The notes under the pieces: model-generated | What the model was told of the DNA's origin: nothing | Seen by the model: the letters and a program-made list of their open reading frames with translations, nothing else | The model's database searches: none | Program-made: the position numbers and the translations under genes | Part shown: piece by piece, positions 32,930 through 44,900 of the stretch | How positions within the stretch are numbered: position 1 is the stretch's first letter | Layout: each line of letters opens with the position of its first letter | NCBI RefSeq assembly: GCF_003589595.1 | Contig: NW_020653900.1 | Coordinates: 4,615,600 to 4,679,599, forward strand | DNA length: 64,000 bases | Reading direction: 5' to 3' | Source of the DNA: Hyposmocoma kahamanoa | Taxonomy: Eukaryota; Arthropoda; Insecta; Lepidoptera; Cosmopterigidae

Positions 32930-34310
32930 CATCGAGTATATAACCAGAAATAGAGACGAAATGTCATTTAATTTGTTTGAAAACTATTCTGCTAAATCAT
33001 TACGGTGACAATTGCGCTCCGATTGGCCATCCCGAATTCAAAACAATTGACGGGTGTCGTTCGACGATCTCAAGCTGATTTATGGCATTCAACAGTTTTC
33101 AGGTCGTGAATCGCTCCAGGAGGACATCAACTGGATCTATCAGTGGAGTATTGAAAACAGGCTTCTGTTCAATTCCGAAAAGTGTTCAGTCATGCGTTTT
33201 AGACGCGCTCATAATCATCTTTATGCAAAATATATGTTAGGCACTGAACCCATTACCCGTGTTGAGTCAACAAAAGGACTTAGGCGTCGTTTTCGATACT
33301 CGTCTTCATTTTCACAAGCACATGAAAACGCTAGCTACCAACTGCTATCAGAGGTTAGGGTATGTTATCTGGTACGCTCGCGATTTTCACGATCCCAGGT
33401 TTATCAAACTTATTTACACAGCCCTGGTCAGAAGTAAACCTGAGGCGGCCTCAGTAATTTGGAACCTACACGAGAATGTCTACGCCCTGCTTCTGGAGAT
33501 AATCCAAAAGACATTTCTGAGATTTTTGTATAAGAAAATTTAGGGGTACCTACAACCCATTTTTATACCCGACGAAATTCTTCCTTGGCGTCTTTGGCTT
33601 TAATTCTTTAGAAGTAAGACGCAATTACGGTCTACTGACTTTTGCTAGTGGCATCTTGGGAGGAGATTCCAATTGCGCTGAATTGGTGCGCCTGTTCGTC
33701 CCCCCGCTAAATAATATTAATTTACGGCCATGCGTTCATCACCTGCTGGCAGTACCGGCGTCTCACAGTAAATCACCGCTTGTTCGCGCTTTGCACTGTC
33801 TTAATGCCCTTCTGGGTCTGCACCAGACTGTGATGTTTTTGCAAGTGGATGGGTGGCTGTGTGTGATGAATATTTGAGGTTTTATGAGAGGATGGATGAA
33901 CGTCTGTCTTCTGTTAATTATTAATACAAATTGTCTATTTATGAATTTCACAGTGCCTTAATATTTTGCTGTAATATTGTGTAATTGTATGCAATAAATA
34001 AATAAATAATGGCCGAAAATTGTAAAATTACATATTTAATATTTAATTAGCGATGAAATGTGATTCCGTTTGTTTTGTAATTAGATGTTTTGCTGTTTTT
34101 CCCACACCACCAAATGGAACAGCCCCCATTGTTATAAATATTATCTTATTATCGTTGTTGGCGCTTTACTATTTCTGTTTTCTTATTTGTGATTTCAGCG
34201 CAAAGGTGAGTTGATATTTAAAAGTGATATAAGGCCCATTTGCCTGATGAGTTGCCAGAGACGGATGACTTTATTTATTTCGTCTCTATTTCTGGTTATA
34301 TACTCAATGA
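32930..34310 (+). mobile_element. TIR element, copy 1, interrupted by a LINE
   Basis: Terminal inverted repeats of about 32 bp (start CATCGAGTATATAACCAG, end CTGGTTATATACTCAATGA) are flanked by the exact 7-bp duplication TATTTGG (32923-32929 and 34311-34317). The LINE 33056-34009 splits it. The remaining sequence matches copy 2 at 61305-61997. No transposase is visible. Confidence 0.8.
33056..34009 (+). pseudogene. 5'-truncated jockey-type LINE fragment
   Basis: It begins inside the catalytic YADD motif (FDDLKLIYGIQQFSGRESLQ), continues through RLLFNSEKCSVMRF and ALVRSKPEAASVIWN, and ends with an (AATA)n tail near 33985-34009. There are several frameshifts. It matches the 3' part of the LINE at 46282-48810 and sits inside a TIR element (32930-34310). 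Confidence 0.85.
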
Positions 34311-35032
34311 TATTTGGCAACATTTTTTTGTTGAAAATTGTGTATTATCATCATTTACGTTCAAAAAGTGCTTTAAAGTAAGCATCCGATAATTTTGTAT
34401 GGCTTAAGGCGGGGCGTTAAATAAGAGATAGTAGGTACTTTGAAAAAAGTGCCATCAATATTAAACAAGAATTTTATCGTTTATATTAAGCGATGTTAGT
34501 TGAAGTCGAGTACATTGAAGGTGTACAATTCCAGTTTAAGCAGACACATGGTACCAATATTTACCCTGGGTTATGGTCGTTCATCAGAGAGCCTCTAACG
34601 TTTATTGGCGCAGCGTTGCTACACCACGCGTATCAAATAAATAAATATTATGCTTAAATTGTAATTGTATAAGTGGAGGGAGGGCTTCATGCCATTGAGC
34701 CAAACAGAAAAAAAAAACCAAGATATAAGCCAAAGTTTTGAATGTAATTTACATAGTATAAAATAAATATATTTTAACATAAACATACTTTACATACATA
34801 CATAAACATACAAACACATTTCAATATTATACAGGGTTATTACGATACAAATACAGTAGAAATATTCTTTTCACCTCACTAGATTCATGTGTCACTAGAT
34901 CGGAAAGGCTTTCTTTCTTATTAGAAATTTGCGCGCAAAAGCGCTATTAGGTTTTTGAAATTCGAACTTGACGATGGTGCGTCAAACTTTTTCTTTCGAT
35001 GACACGTTCAACTACGCGATTTGTCGTACAGA

Positions 35033-35134
35033 CAAGAGCACATCAAGCTTGACATTTTGTACTTTGGACCGTTCTTATCGTAAGCAGCATAGAGTTGGAT
35101 TTAAATCTTAAGTGTCAAGCTTGACGTGCTCTTG
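35033..35134 (-). mobile_element. 102-bp MITE, copy 2
   Basis: Reverse complement of the element at 29357-29458, with ends CAAGAGCA and TGCTCTTG and internal AAGTGTCAAGCTTGAC. It is also exactly 102 bp. The target duplication is not clear. Confidence 0.75.
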
Positions 35135-35544
35135 AACCACGTCACGTCAAGCTAATAATTAAATAAATAATAAATAAATAAATAATTATGTAATATAAAT
35201 CCGTTGGTATATTTTATTCTTATTATTGTTGACATTAAATGGACAATGGTCACTAACTGTGTTTATTAAATTATTTTAACTCGTCGAAGAACTAAAATAA
35301 CTTGAATAATCACTTAAACACACAAAACAGAAGTACAAGCAAGAATAAAAATTGGAGAGGTGTACATTTTTCTTTTAATTAAAAAAAACTGATGTTTTAT
35401 TCAACTGTTTTTCTTTCATCTACCATTTTCCTCGCTATAGTGAGGTGAAAGGTTGTGTGTTTCGTTCGGCAGCAAAGTTGTTTTGCGTCTCGTGTCTTAA
35501 AAACCTCGCTACGCGCAGGATTCTATTTCAGGAATCTTAATTTC

Positions 35545-35765
35545 CTTCCCTTGCTCAGGTGCAATACAAGCAATCGCGTCAAACAACAACTTTGCAGTCT
35601 TGCATAACAAATAACTATTATTGCATACTGGGACAAATACATAATAATACAAAAAATATATATAAAAAAGATAGGTACAACAGGTCACCTTACTGCTATA
35701 TAGCACTCTCTTCCAGGGAACCTTCGGGTTACAGAAAAAACTGTAAGATATATAAATGAGGATGT
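35545..35765 (-). repeat. LINE 3' UTR copy
   Basis: A diverged copy of the same UTR as at 53280 (tatagcactctcttccaggg and flanks). No coding part remains. Confidence 0.45.
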
Positions 35766-36074
35766 AACCAGAACACGTATTCAATACACATATTCCACAC
35801 ACAAATTAAAAAATAAAATAAACAATAATAGTCTAAAACAGATATCCAAAATAATGATAATAATAACTAAATAACATACTGAAATAAAAATAAATTAGAA
35901 ATAAAAATATATAAATTGAAAATATGATTAATATATTGATTAATTTATTTGTAAAATACTAACAATTTTGCAGGATTATTTACACAACAACTTTTGTTCT
36001 ATAACTTTTTATAAATTATTAAATATTTATTAAAAATAAACTTAAATGTTTGTTCTAGGTACTATCTAACACTT

Positions 36075-36080
36075 TTTATT
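36075..36080 (-). other. Poly(A) signal candidate of SPH-A
   Basis: An AATAAA hexamer lies about 100 nt past the stop codon on the minus strand. The position is typical, but the sequence is AT-rich and the hexamer is common here. Confidence 0.4.
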
Positions 36081-36176
36081 AGATCTGTATTTGGTAGTAA
36101 AATCAAACGTCTCATTATACTATGATATCGTGGAAAAAAAAATGTCAACAGCGTTCCACATTTACGGCTTTTATAC

Positions 36177-36383
36177 TTACTCGTTGTCGTCATTGTCATG
36201 GTCAATAGTCTTTATGTCTTTGGTGGCCACTACACATTTGATGAACCAAGGGTGTTGCACTGTGCTCACGTACAGGTTGGGGGGGATGCAGTGGTAGGCC
36301 TTGTCATATAGGCTGGTCAATGCTATCCCTATTAACACTTCTTCTGTGCCAATCCACGTTATTAGGGGACAGCCATGATCGTT
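36177..36383 (-). CDS. SPH-A last exon, NDHGCP and stop
   Basis: The acceptor is acccattag. The exon encodes NDHGCPLITWIGTEEVLIGI, LTSLYDKAYHCIPPNLYVST and VQHPWFIKC, then an acidic tail (DHDNDDNE) and TAA at 36177-36179. It is colinear with the last exon of SPH-B. His occupies the position of the catalytic Ser, and the second Gly of GGP is Cys. Confidence 0.88.
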   Translation of the reverse strand, partial: NDHGCPLITWIGTEEVLIGIALTSLYDKAYHCIPPNLYVSTVQHPWFIKCVVATKDIKTIDHDNDDNE

Positions 36384-39300
36384 CTAATGGGTGGTATTAG
36401 AGAGATTAATAAAGCTTCATTCAGTTTTAAATTATTCATTATTTATAATTTTTTTGGGTGTAATTTGTGGATGTCTATGTGTGTCTCCATGGCACCCGCG
36501 ACACAGGGTTACCATAGTGCGGAGCTATGTTAAGTGTGTGCGTTATTATTATTATTATCAATTTTACTGGACTTTCCATTAATTGTAGAAAATATTTTTT
36601 ATTTATTGATAAGTTGGTTGCATTTTTAACAGAAATATTGTACAACTAATCTACAAGACTGGCTTGGAAGAAACAACTGTTCTAATAGTTCAAAAACTTT
36701 TTTCTACTTTCATAAACCGTATCACAAAGGCGCGTTTAGTGTTCTGACTTAAAATTTTATAGTGTGTAAATTAATAATAGAAATATTGTTAAATCATCTA
36801 AAAATATTAAAAAATATATGCGGTTCTTTATTTTGACTAATTGTATCTAGTAAGTTTTGCAAAATTGTTCCTAAATACTATGCACCGCGGGAGGCCAGTG
36901 ATCCCGCCACGCGCTACACCGAGCGGTACGTAATCTTTCTCGATCGCTTATTTACCTATTTTTTAATTTTATTATATACTAGAAATTAGTGTTTTTGCAA
37001 CTTACCTTAGGTATTTACCAACTTTAGGTTACATGAAAGTATTGCTAGAAGTACCTAACTTCATAGAATGATCTCTGTTAAATATGGCGAGAACGCAAAG
37101 CAACAAATTGTATTGTCTGTGGTACACAGAACAGAATTACTCGTTTATAGTAGTTTATATATGGTTCGCGAGTCTTTCACTTGCTTGCGTTGGCTGGGTA
37201 CACGGCGTAGAAATCTTCCATACGCGCAAAGGCGTTCACGAGTCTTCTGCTTTGCGTTGCACAGACTTGCGCGCATGCGTAGCGCCTTGCCTTTGTTTGG
37301 GTTATCGTCACTCTCGAACCGGCTGCTGCACTGTGATTAGCCAGTGATAATGTCCTTCGCAAACGTTCCTCGTTCGTTGTAGTTTCAAAGTTAAAAAGAA
37401 ATAACAATTTCTGGATTGTTAATATAATTTAAACTGTACCCTGTTGGCACATCGTTGAAAGTTCAATAGGTACCTACTGTTGCAAGTTACGACGTTTTCA
37501 TATTATATTCAAATTTCAATTAATGTGCTGCCATTTAGCGGTTAATTGCTGAACGACGACGAATTTGAGTTATTAATTTAGTTCTCCAAAAAAAAGCGGC
37601 CATATTGCAGGGGTATAAGCTCAACTTTCGTTTCTTGTAACCAAAAATATTTGGATAAACAGAAAATTTAGATTTATTAAAAAAAGACTCCGATGATTTG
37701 AAATTCCATCACGGATAATATTTTTGGTGCGGTTATCATTTTTGCACTCCAAAACAGCATAATAAGGCATTTTTCTAGGATTTTAGAGAATTTACACGAA
37801 ACATTGACACAACTATACCATACAAAGCGAAAGTGGCGGACTAAGCTCAAGTAGGTCTTTCGAGACCTACAGTTGGCACGCGACGCTAAATAACCATTTC
37901 TGCTCTCTTTATTTATTGTTCTGTGGTATACGTGGCGTGCGGGTATAAGTTTAATTTTAATCTATTTATCCATCGATGATGACTTAACAGCTTTTAAGTA
38001 ATTGCAAAAACACATGAATTAAGTTAAAATCAAGTCAAAAGTAAATTAATTAAAAATTATGGTAATATTTAGTTAATAACTCCGTCACTTAGTACGTCTA
38101 AACCAGTCGTAAGTTTATGTAAGAAATTAAATAACACTTTGAGTTTACTTCGTAAATTCTTGTAAAGTTTGGGTTGTAACTTTTTTTTACAATATCAAGT
38201 GACGGGGCGAACAAGTCGTACACCTGATGGTAAGCTACACGCCTGTCCATAACAATTGCAGTGCCACTCGAGAGCTTTAAATCGCAAAGATCTCAGGGGC
38301 ACTGCCACTGCGCCCGTCACCCTTCGACATAAGTTGACAAGTCGCATGTGCCTGTAATTTCATCAGCACCCTTACCCTTCAAAACCGGAACACAGTAATG
38401 CTGACATTACTGCTTGGCGGCAGAAATAGGTAAGGTGGCAGTACTTCCCTGGACGAACTCTTTCACAAGGAGCTCACTGCTACTACTAAGTACGATATAC
38501 ATATTGCTTATCGTCATTTTTGTTTAGTTTGCAGTAAACGAACTTTACTCCCCGTAGACTATAGTGTTAACTGAACAGTTATCGAATGACCGTACCTGGC
38601 AAATGCTCTGTCTTCTCGTATTCATATACAAATCTTTCTTAAGTCTTCCACATCTTAGGGATTTTGCTGCATTAGTTTTTGTAGTCTTTGTTATTTTTCT
38701 CTTTCGTTTTCTATTAAATCTTCGGGTTAAATCCTCGTAGTCATAGTCGTATTTGTTTTCCATGTTGTCGTATTTGTTTTCCACGTTGTCGTATTTGTTT
38801 TCCACGTTGTCGTATTTGTTTTTCACGTTGTCGTAGTTGTTTTCGACGTTGTCGTATTTGTGTTCAACGTTGTCGTATTTGTTTTCCACGTTGTCGTATT
38901 GGTTTTCCAGATTGTCGTATTTGTTTTCCACGTTGTCATATTTGTTTTCCACGTTGCCATATTTGTTTTCTTCATAGTCGTATTTCTTTTCCTCATAGTC
39001 TGTCAATTTATCTGGATTTACCTGAATTTATGATTATATTTACTTGTTAAAAAGGACTTAAAAACTTAGGAGCTAGTCAAGTTGTTACTTATAGATATGG
39101 GATTAACCCGTTCATTAAGACGCTGACAAGCGTCGATGACCTTGCGTCGATGACCTTGAGCGATAACGCGCCTACTATAATTTCTCCAATAAGATGGCTC
39201 CATACGCCCCGATGCGGTAAGAGTGTGGTAGTTGGACCTTCCGCTTGATTTAACATAATATTGATTGCCGCTAACATATGACGTCGTACTTAAAATACAC

Positions 39301-41876
39301 ACATGCTATCAAACTAAAAAATATCAAAGCATATAAGAACTGGACATGTTATGCAAACAAGAAACAACCCACACCTCGAGTGAAATTGAGTTATGTATTT
39401 AGGTTTCTATCTGGTGTTCTCACCAGACGTGTCCTTTACCCGCTCACAAAAGATCCTGGCAACATACCAAGCCAAAATGGAGAAAATAAAAGGCCTTCAG
39501 GGTACCAAACCTAAATAAGTAACTTTTTAATAGGTAGCTAAAAAGAACCTTGCTGCTTAACTTCATATAATGTTTTTTTCAAAATATGCTAAACGGATCC
39601 ATGTCACATGTACTGAAGTACTGTAGATCTTTGGCGTTTTCATTACGAAAACTAGAACATGGTTATCGTTAACTAAATAAAAAGATACATAATGTTTTCT
39701 ATTTATTGCTGTATAATAATTATAAATATAAATAAAATTATATTACTATTACAATATAATATAAATATATTGTTTCCCTATATCGTTCTCACTGCTACAG
39801 TACATCGTTTGTCTCAAACAGATATGCGCCGAGTACAAGTTTTGCCGAGTAACCGAGTACCGAATATTACTCGGTTTAACATTTGCCGAGCCGAGTACTC
39901 GGCCGAGTTACTCGGTTCATTACAATCGGAACGCGATGATCGTAAAAGCCCCCGTTGCTCTAGAATTAGGCCGATATGTCAATGAAAATTTATTGTCGCG
40001 AGAGCAGAGTCCATTCCAACAATGGTGGGCAGAGCATAAAACAAAATATCCAAAACTGGCACAGTTAGCACGGGTGTTTTTATGTGCACCTGCAAGCACT
40101 GTGATAGCGAGCGGTTATTTGCCGAAGCGGGTAATGCCTAAGAAGAAAAAAGGAATAGACTATAAACCTGAACGCGCGGAAAGTCTTGTAAATATTCCTA
40201 CATCATAACTTGCCTTTGTTAAATTTTAAATATTAATAATGTAAACTTTCTTTTTAAATTACTAAATTGCTACAAATTGTTACAATTGTCTACAACATGT
40301 AGTAATAAATATCTTTTGAATATTTTAAATATATTGTTGATTTTACTTTATTATGTCTATAGATGTGATGCTTTATTTTAACCGAGTACTCTTCTCATGA
40401 ACCGAGTTATTCGGCCGAGTACACCGAGTACCGAGTAGCAAACGAGTATTCGGCGCGTCTCTAGTCTCAAATAACTTACCTATTTATTTCTTCACACTGT
40501 TTTTTCAAAAATCTAATTATCTCGAAAGTGACATTTTGTGGGTTGGTTATAGTTTGCATAACTATGTATGTCCAACTACATATCTCGTAAGTGTCGTGCT
40601 CGACGGTAGACAGCCGATTACAATATTATATAAATTAATTTGTCGAAACCATGTCAAAACAGAGGTCTGGCCACGTATCCCACGAACGCAAGCTACGCAG
40701 CAGAAGTTTTCAACGTTGCAATATTACTAAATAATCAAGGACGCAAACAATAATTTCATTTTTGTTTTTAATACTTTGTGTTTTAGGTTCTAATCCAACC
40801 AAAAATATGTTTTTTTTATTCTCACCTAATGGCAAAAAATTTAAATTTAAAAAAAATATTTTGTTATGATTTCAACGAATTGGTGCATTATATTTACTTA
40901 TTTACGTATTTTTTTGTGTATGATATTTTTTCACACTGTTAAGTGCCTGTCCATAATTTGCAAGCAAATATTTAGCTCGCACTTTAGTAGGCGAAAGTTA
41001 CTTTTTACTCCTAAATTTGTTATTTGTCTTTTATTTAAAACAAATAAAGTGTCAGGATCAAGATAAGTACCATTTATATAACCACACCAAATTTAGTAGT
41101 AAGAACGTTTGGTTTGCCCGAGAAAAATATGTCAAAAAATAACCACCAGAGTCTCACTGTAATCCAGTTTTAGTATTACCTATGACAATAAGCAATATTC
41201 TAGGAATTTCAAGCTACACTTCAAGATACGTGTTATAGGATGTACTATTTTCAAAGTTCCACGTGCTCTGTTATCGCCTAGAAACTTACACAAAAACACC
41301 ATATTAAAGCGATTTTGGGCACCTCATCGCCTTAACAGTACTCAGATAGTGCCGCACACAAAAATGTCACCACTTTTCTTAGTGCCGTAATGCTGATATT
41401 GAATGTTTAAACCATTTTAAATCATTTTATATATTTTTTATTTTCACACGCATAAACAAAACATAAAGCTCAGAAATGAAAAAAAAAATATTACGCAATT
41501 TACAGAAATAATTTTAAATGAAAATAACTAAAATAAAGTATGTGTGTGATGGACACGTGCTTAAGGAAATATTGAAATCAGTTTGTAATGTTTTCAATCC
41601 TGATTTTCAGCCCGACTCAGCCATGGCAGCTCGACGTAGTCGATCACACACACAAATCGCAAGCAAACATCAAATAAAGATAAAACGATTGATGAAAATA
41701 CTAATAATAATAATGAGCGCGCTCACGCACACACACACAAGCACGCGCACACACACACACGCACGCGCACACGCACACGCACACGCACACGCACACGCAC
41801 ACACACACGCACACGCACACGCACACGAACAGGCACACGCACACGCACACGCACACGCACACGCACACGCACACGC

Positions 41877-41956
<80 letters not shown>

Positions 41957-44900
41957 TATTGTTAGTTTAGTTAGTTCAAACATTTAAATTTTGTTTTCTT
42001 TTTCACTATTGTATAACCTTCATCTTAAACTTAATTTTAACCTCTGCAATCATAGTAATAAGAGAAAAAGAAAGTTGTCTGTGGTGAGAGACCTGGTATC
42101 CTATATTACAAGTTTATGCTTAGTTTAGGTACCAGTCTTTTGCAAACATAATATAAACAATATTTTTGTCTATCTTACTTTTGTTCATGTTCAGTTGTTG
42201 TGGAGAGTAATAAATACATTATTATTATATTATTATTATTAATAATAATGAGAATAATAATAATGAATAATACCGCCTCTCTCATTTAAAAATTCAAAAT
42301 TAATCTTTTAGCCGTTGGGAGAGGCGAGAGTCTAGATACAATAATAATAATGAGAATAATAAAATTTATTTAACTTTGTACCAATTATAACAGCAAAGTG
42401 ATGTTTGACAAATAGTTATATAAAATATTACTATAAGTTTTTATAATAATACTACAAGTTTTTATTTGTTTTCTCCAGAAACATTGCCCCCCTTTACAAC
42501 TGTTAAATTTCTATCCTAAGGTTGCCTGGAAGAAATTGCTACTTAGCAATAAGGTCTGTGATACTTACATTACAGTTCTGTGTTGTTATTGCAATTTAAA
42601 TGTGCAATAAAGAATATTTCATTCATCATTTCATTCATTCCTTCAGATAGATACTAGACTTGTTCTATAGAGCCAAGATAAATACAAAAGATCCTAAGAA
42701 TAAAAAATCGTTTATTGAAAATCACTTCGACTTACTTTCTCGCTAATTATTGTGGCGTGTAGCACTGGTTCATCAGTAAAAGTATCGTGCTGTAGACCTT
42801 CTGCGAAAAGATTTCAAGTTTAAATTTCACATTTTCTTATAATTATTAATACAAAGATCGAAAACAAAGAAATGCTGCTGCGGCTGGACTTAAACCAGCA
42901 ACCTCGCTATACCGTGGCTGAGCCACCAGTAGATAATAATAAACTACAGTACCGGCATGCTATAATGGTCGTTTTGACCACAGACCACATGTTTTGACAG
43001 ATTACAATAATGAGATCAAATCTCAATTCATTATCAAAAAAAATATAATCAAATGTGAGTCCCATCTATATGTTCTTAGATTATAAACTAGTATTGGAAA
43101 GGGTAGCTGATTAAGAAGTACGAAAATAAAAGTGTTTACTAATATATCGTCAATTCGACACTGCTTTGTTGTGCTTTGAGCTTTGACGTGAGTTTGCCGG
43201 AAGTAGAAGTTCCACAGCGATCCCATAAGTGACGATCGTATTAGGTTTCATTTAAAAAAAATTTGGGATTTCGAAAAACAAATGCCGAGTTGTGTCGTAA
43301 AATTATACATCCATAAATTTTACTGCACGTCACTATTGACAACAATGCACATCAATTAGCTCCTTCAATATAGTTATGAATTAATACAAAACTTCATGAG
43401 CTGTCAAACGTCAAAACGGTCATCATAGCGTGCCGGTACTTTAGTGGATAATTTCATAAAAATAATGGAAAATCATAGTAGTAAAATATCGCGATATTCA
43501 ATAAAGTTAATATAATATTATAATTTTATCGCGGTATTTGCGATTGCTGTACATATATTCGGAATGAAACTATGTTTTCAGTCAGTCGTGAACATGGGAC
43601 ATAGATATAAAGTTAGCATGACAAGGCGCGACTTGCACGAAAGCGATATAACGCTAGATCTTTTCGTGATTTTAGTAGCAGTAGAGCCCCTTGTGAAAGA
43701 GTTCGTACAGGGAAGTACTGCCACCTTACCTATTTCTGCCTCCAAGCAGTAATGTCAGAATTACTGTGTTCCGGTTTTGAAGGGTGCTGGTGAAATTACA
43801 GGCACATGGGACTTGTAAACTTATGTCTCAGGGCGATGGGCGCAGTGGCAGTGCCCCTCTAGCTCTAGCAGTCTCGCGCTTTATGTCGCTCTCGCGCTAG
43901 TCGCGCCGTGTCATGCTAGCCCTACTGTAAAGAGCCCGAGACGTTATTCTGCTTGAAAAACAAATATACGGGATTTAGCGCCGAAAAAACAGTTTAGTTA
44001 CATTCATATCATAAACCCTTGATGTGTTCAAAAACTGCAAATTACGACCAGCGTAAAGATAAACTGTTTTGTCAGAATAAATTTCTTATCTATGAAAATG
44101 TTATTATTGCAAATTAATAATATCAAATGCGATTTTATTATTACATTCAAATTTCGAACATCTCTGAAAAACAAATCAATGTGATTCGACCTCAATTCTA
44201 GTATCAGTCGAGATGAAGTTTAATTCGAACTGAAATGTCAATAGCAAACAATTTTTACCCTCATTTTCTTTGAAATTTGATCAGGACCACTACTGAAGAA
44301 CCTCCTTTACAATAAAAAAGAATCATCGAAATCTGTTCACAAATGTCGGAGTAATCGCGTAACATACATAAAAAAACACAGTCGAATTGAGGTCCTCCTC
44401 TTTGTAATTTCCAAGTTTTTATTGTACGTCCGATATTTTACTACCACGATATTCAATTATTTTTTGTGAAAATGCACCACTAGTTTGTTATAATTATTTA
44501 GCAAAGATCGAACACTTAGAAAAAATTCCGTCGAATCAATGTCTTCCAGCAAACCGTGTGAACCGACACGTCTTCTAGCAAACCGTGCCAAGACGCTGTG
44601 CCAACGAAGCATGAAACGAACCAGCGGACCTTACGAATATCTTGTGCTTCTTGCAGATCTTTGTTTTTTGGTTTTTAACGATTTTCGCTCAGCTTAGTTG
44701 GCATAGCGTCTGGCACGGTTTGCTAGAAGACGTGTCGGTTCAAATCCGGCTGGATCGAAGGAATTTTTTGTAAGTGTATCTTTGTTATAAATAACTATAA
44801 CCTCCTGTTTTTATGAAGTTGGTTAATAAAATTGATGTTTTCGTGTCCAATAACGTAACAATAATATGGATACTAACTTGTAATATAGTCATAGTAATCG

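Larger units (their letters stand above)
24616..36074. other. Region between Lst2 and SPH-A (11.5 kb)
   Basis: No host coding exon recognised. It includes the Lst2 3' UTR of unknown length, two palindromic MITEs, a 390-bp and two 102-bp MITEs, a split LINE-tail/SINE composite, the 169-178 bp tandem repeat, the repeat at 32400 and TIR element copy 1. Nothing recognised at 26100-28500 and 29470-30110. Confidence 0.6.
36384..38595. other. SPH-A intron 6
   Basis: SINE 3' half at 36455 and LINE-tail copy 4. The 37070-37400 stretch is GC-richer with frames on both strands that I do not recognise. Confidence 0.55.
39012..44877. other. SPH-A intron 5 (5.9 kb)
   Basis: It holds the hAT derivative, the CA microsatellite, a LINE UTR copy, the MITE-split tRNA-like repeat, LINE-tail copy 5, a Penelope-arm fragment, AACCGACTT copy 5 and a pair of tRNA-like repeats. 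Nothing recognised at 40500-41700 and 42000-42500. Confidence 0.6.

Noticed and set aside
37068..37407. Overlapping ORFs on both strands in a GC-richer part of SPH-A intron 6
   Set aside because: No domain, no splice context and no resemblance to a known family; more likely transposon debris.
38200..39300. CRISPR-like array (evenly spaced 21-bp repeats at 38740-38991)
   Set aside because: The units are contiguous, have no spacers, are translated in frame and lie in a eukaryotic exon.
41518..41983. ORFs of 83-150 codons with His/Ala/Thr or Cys/Val repeats
   Set aside because: They are translations of the CA/CACACG microsatellite on both strands and occur in every frame.
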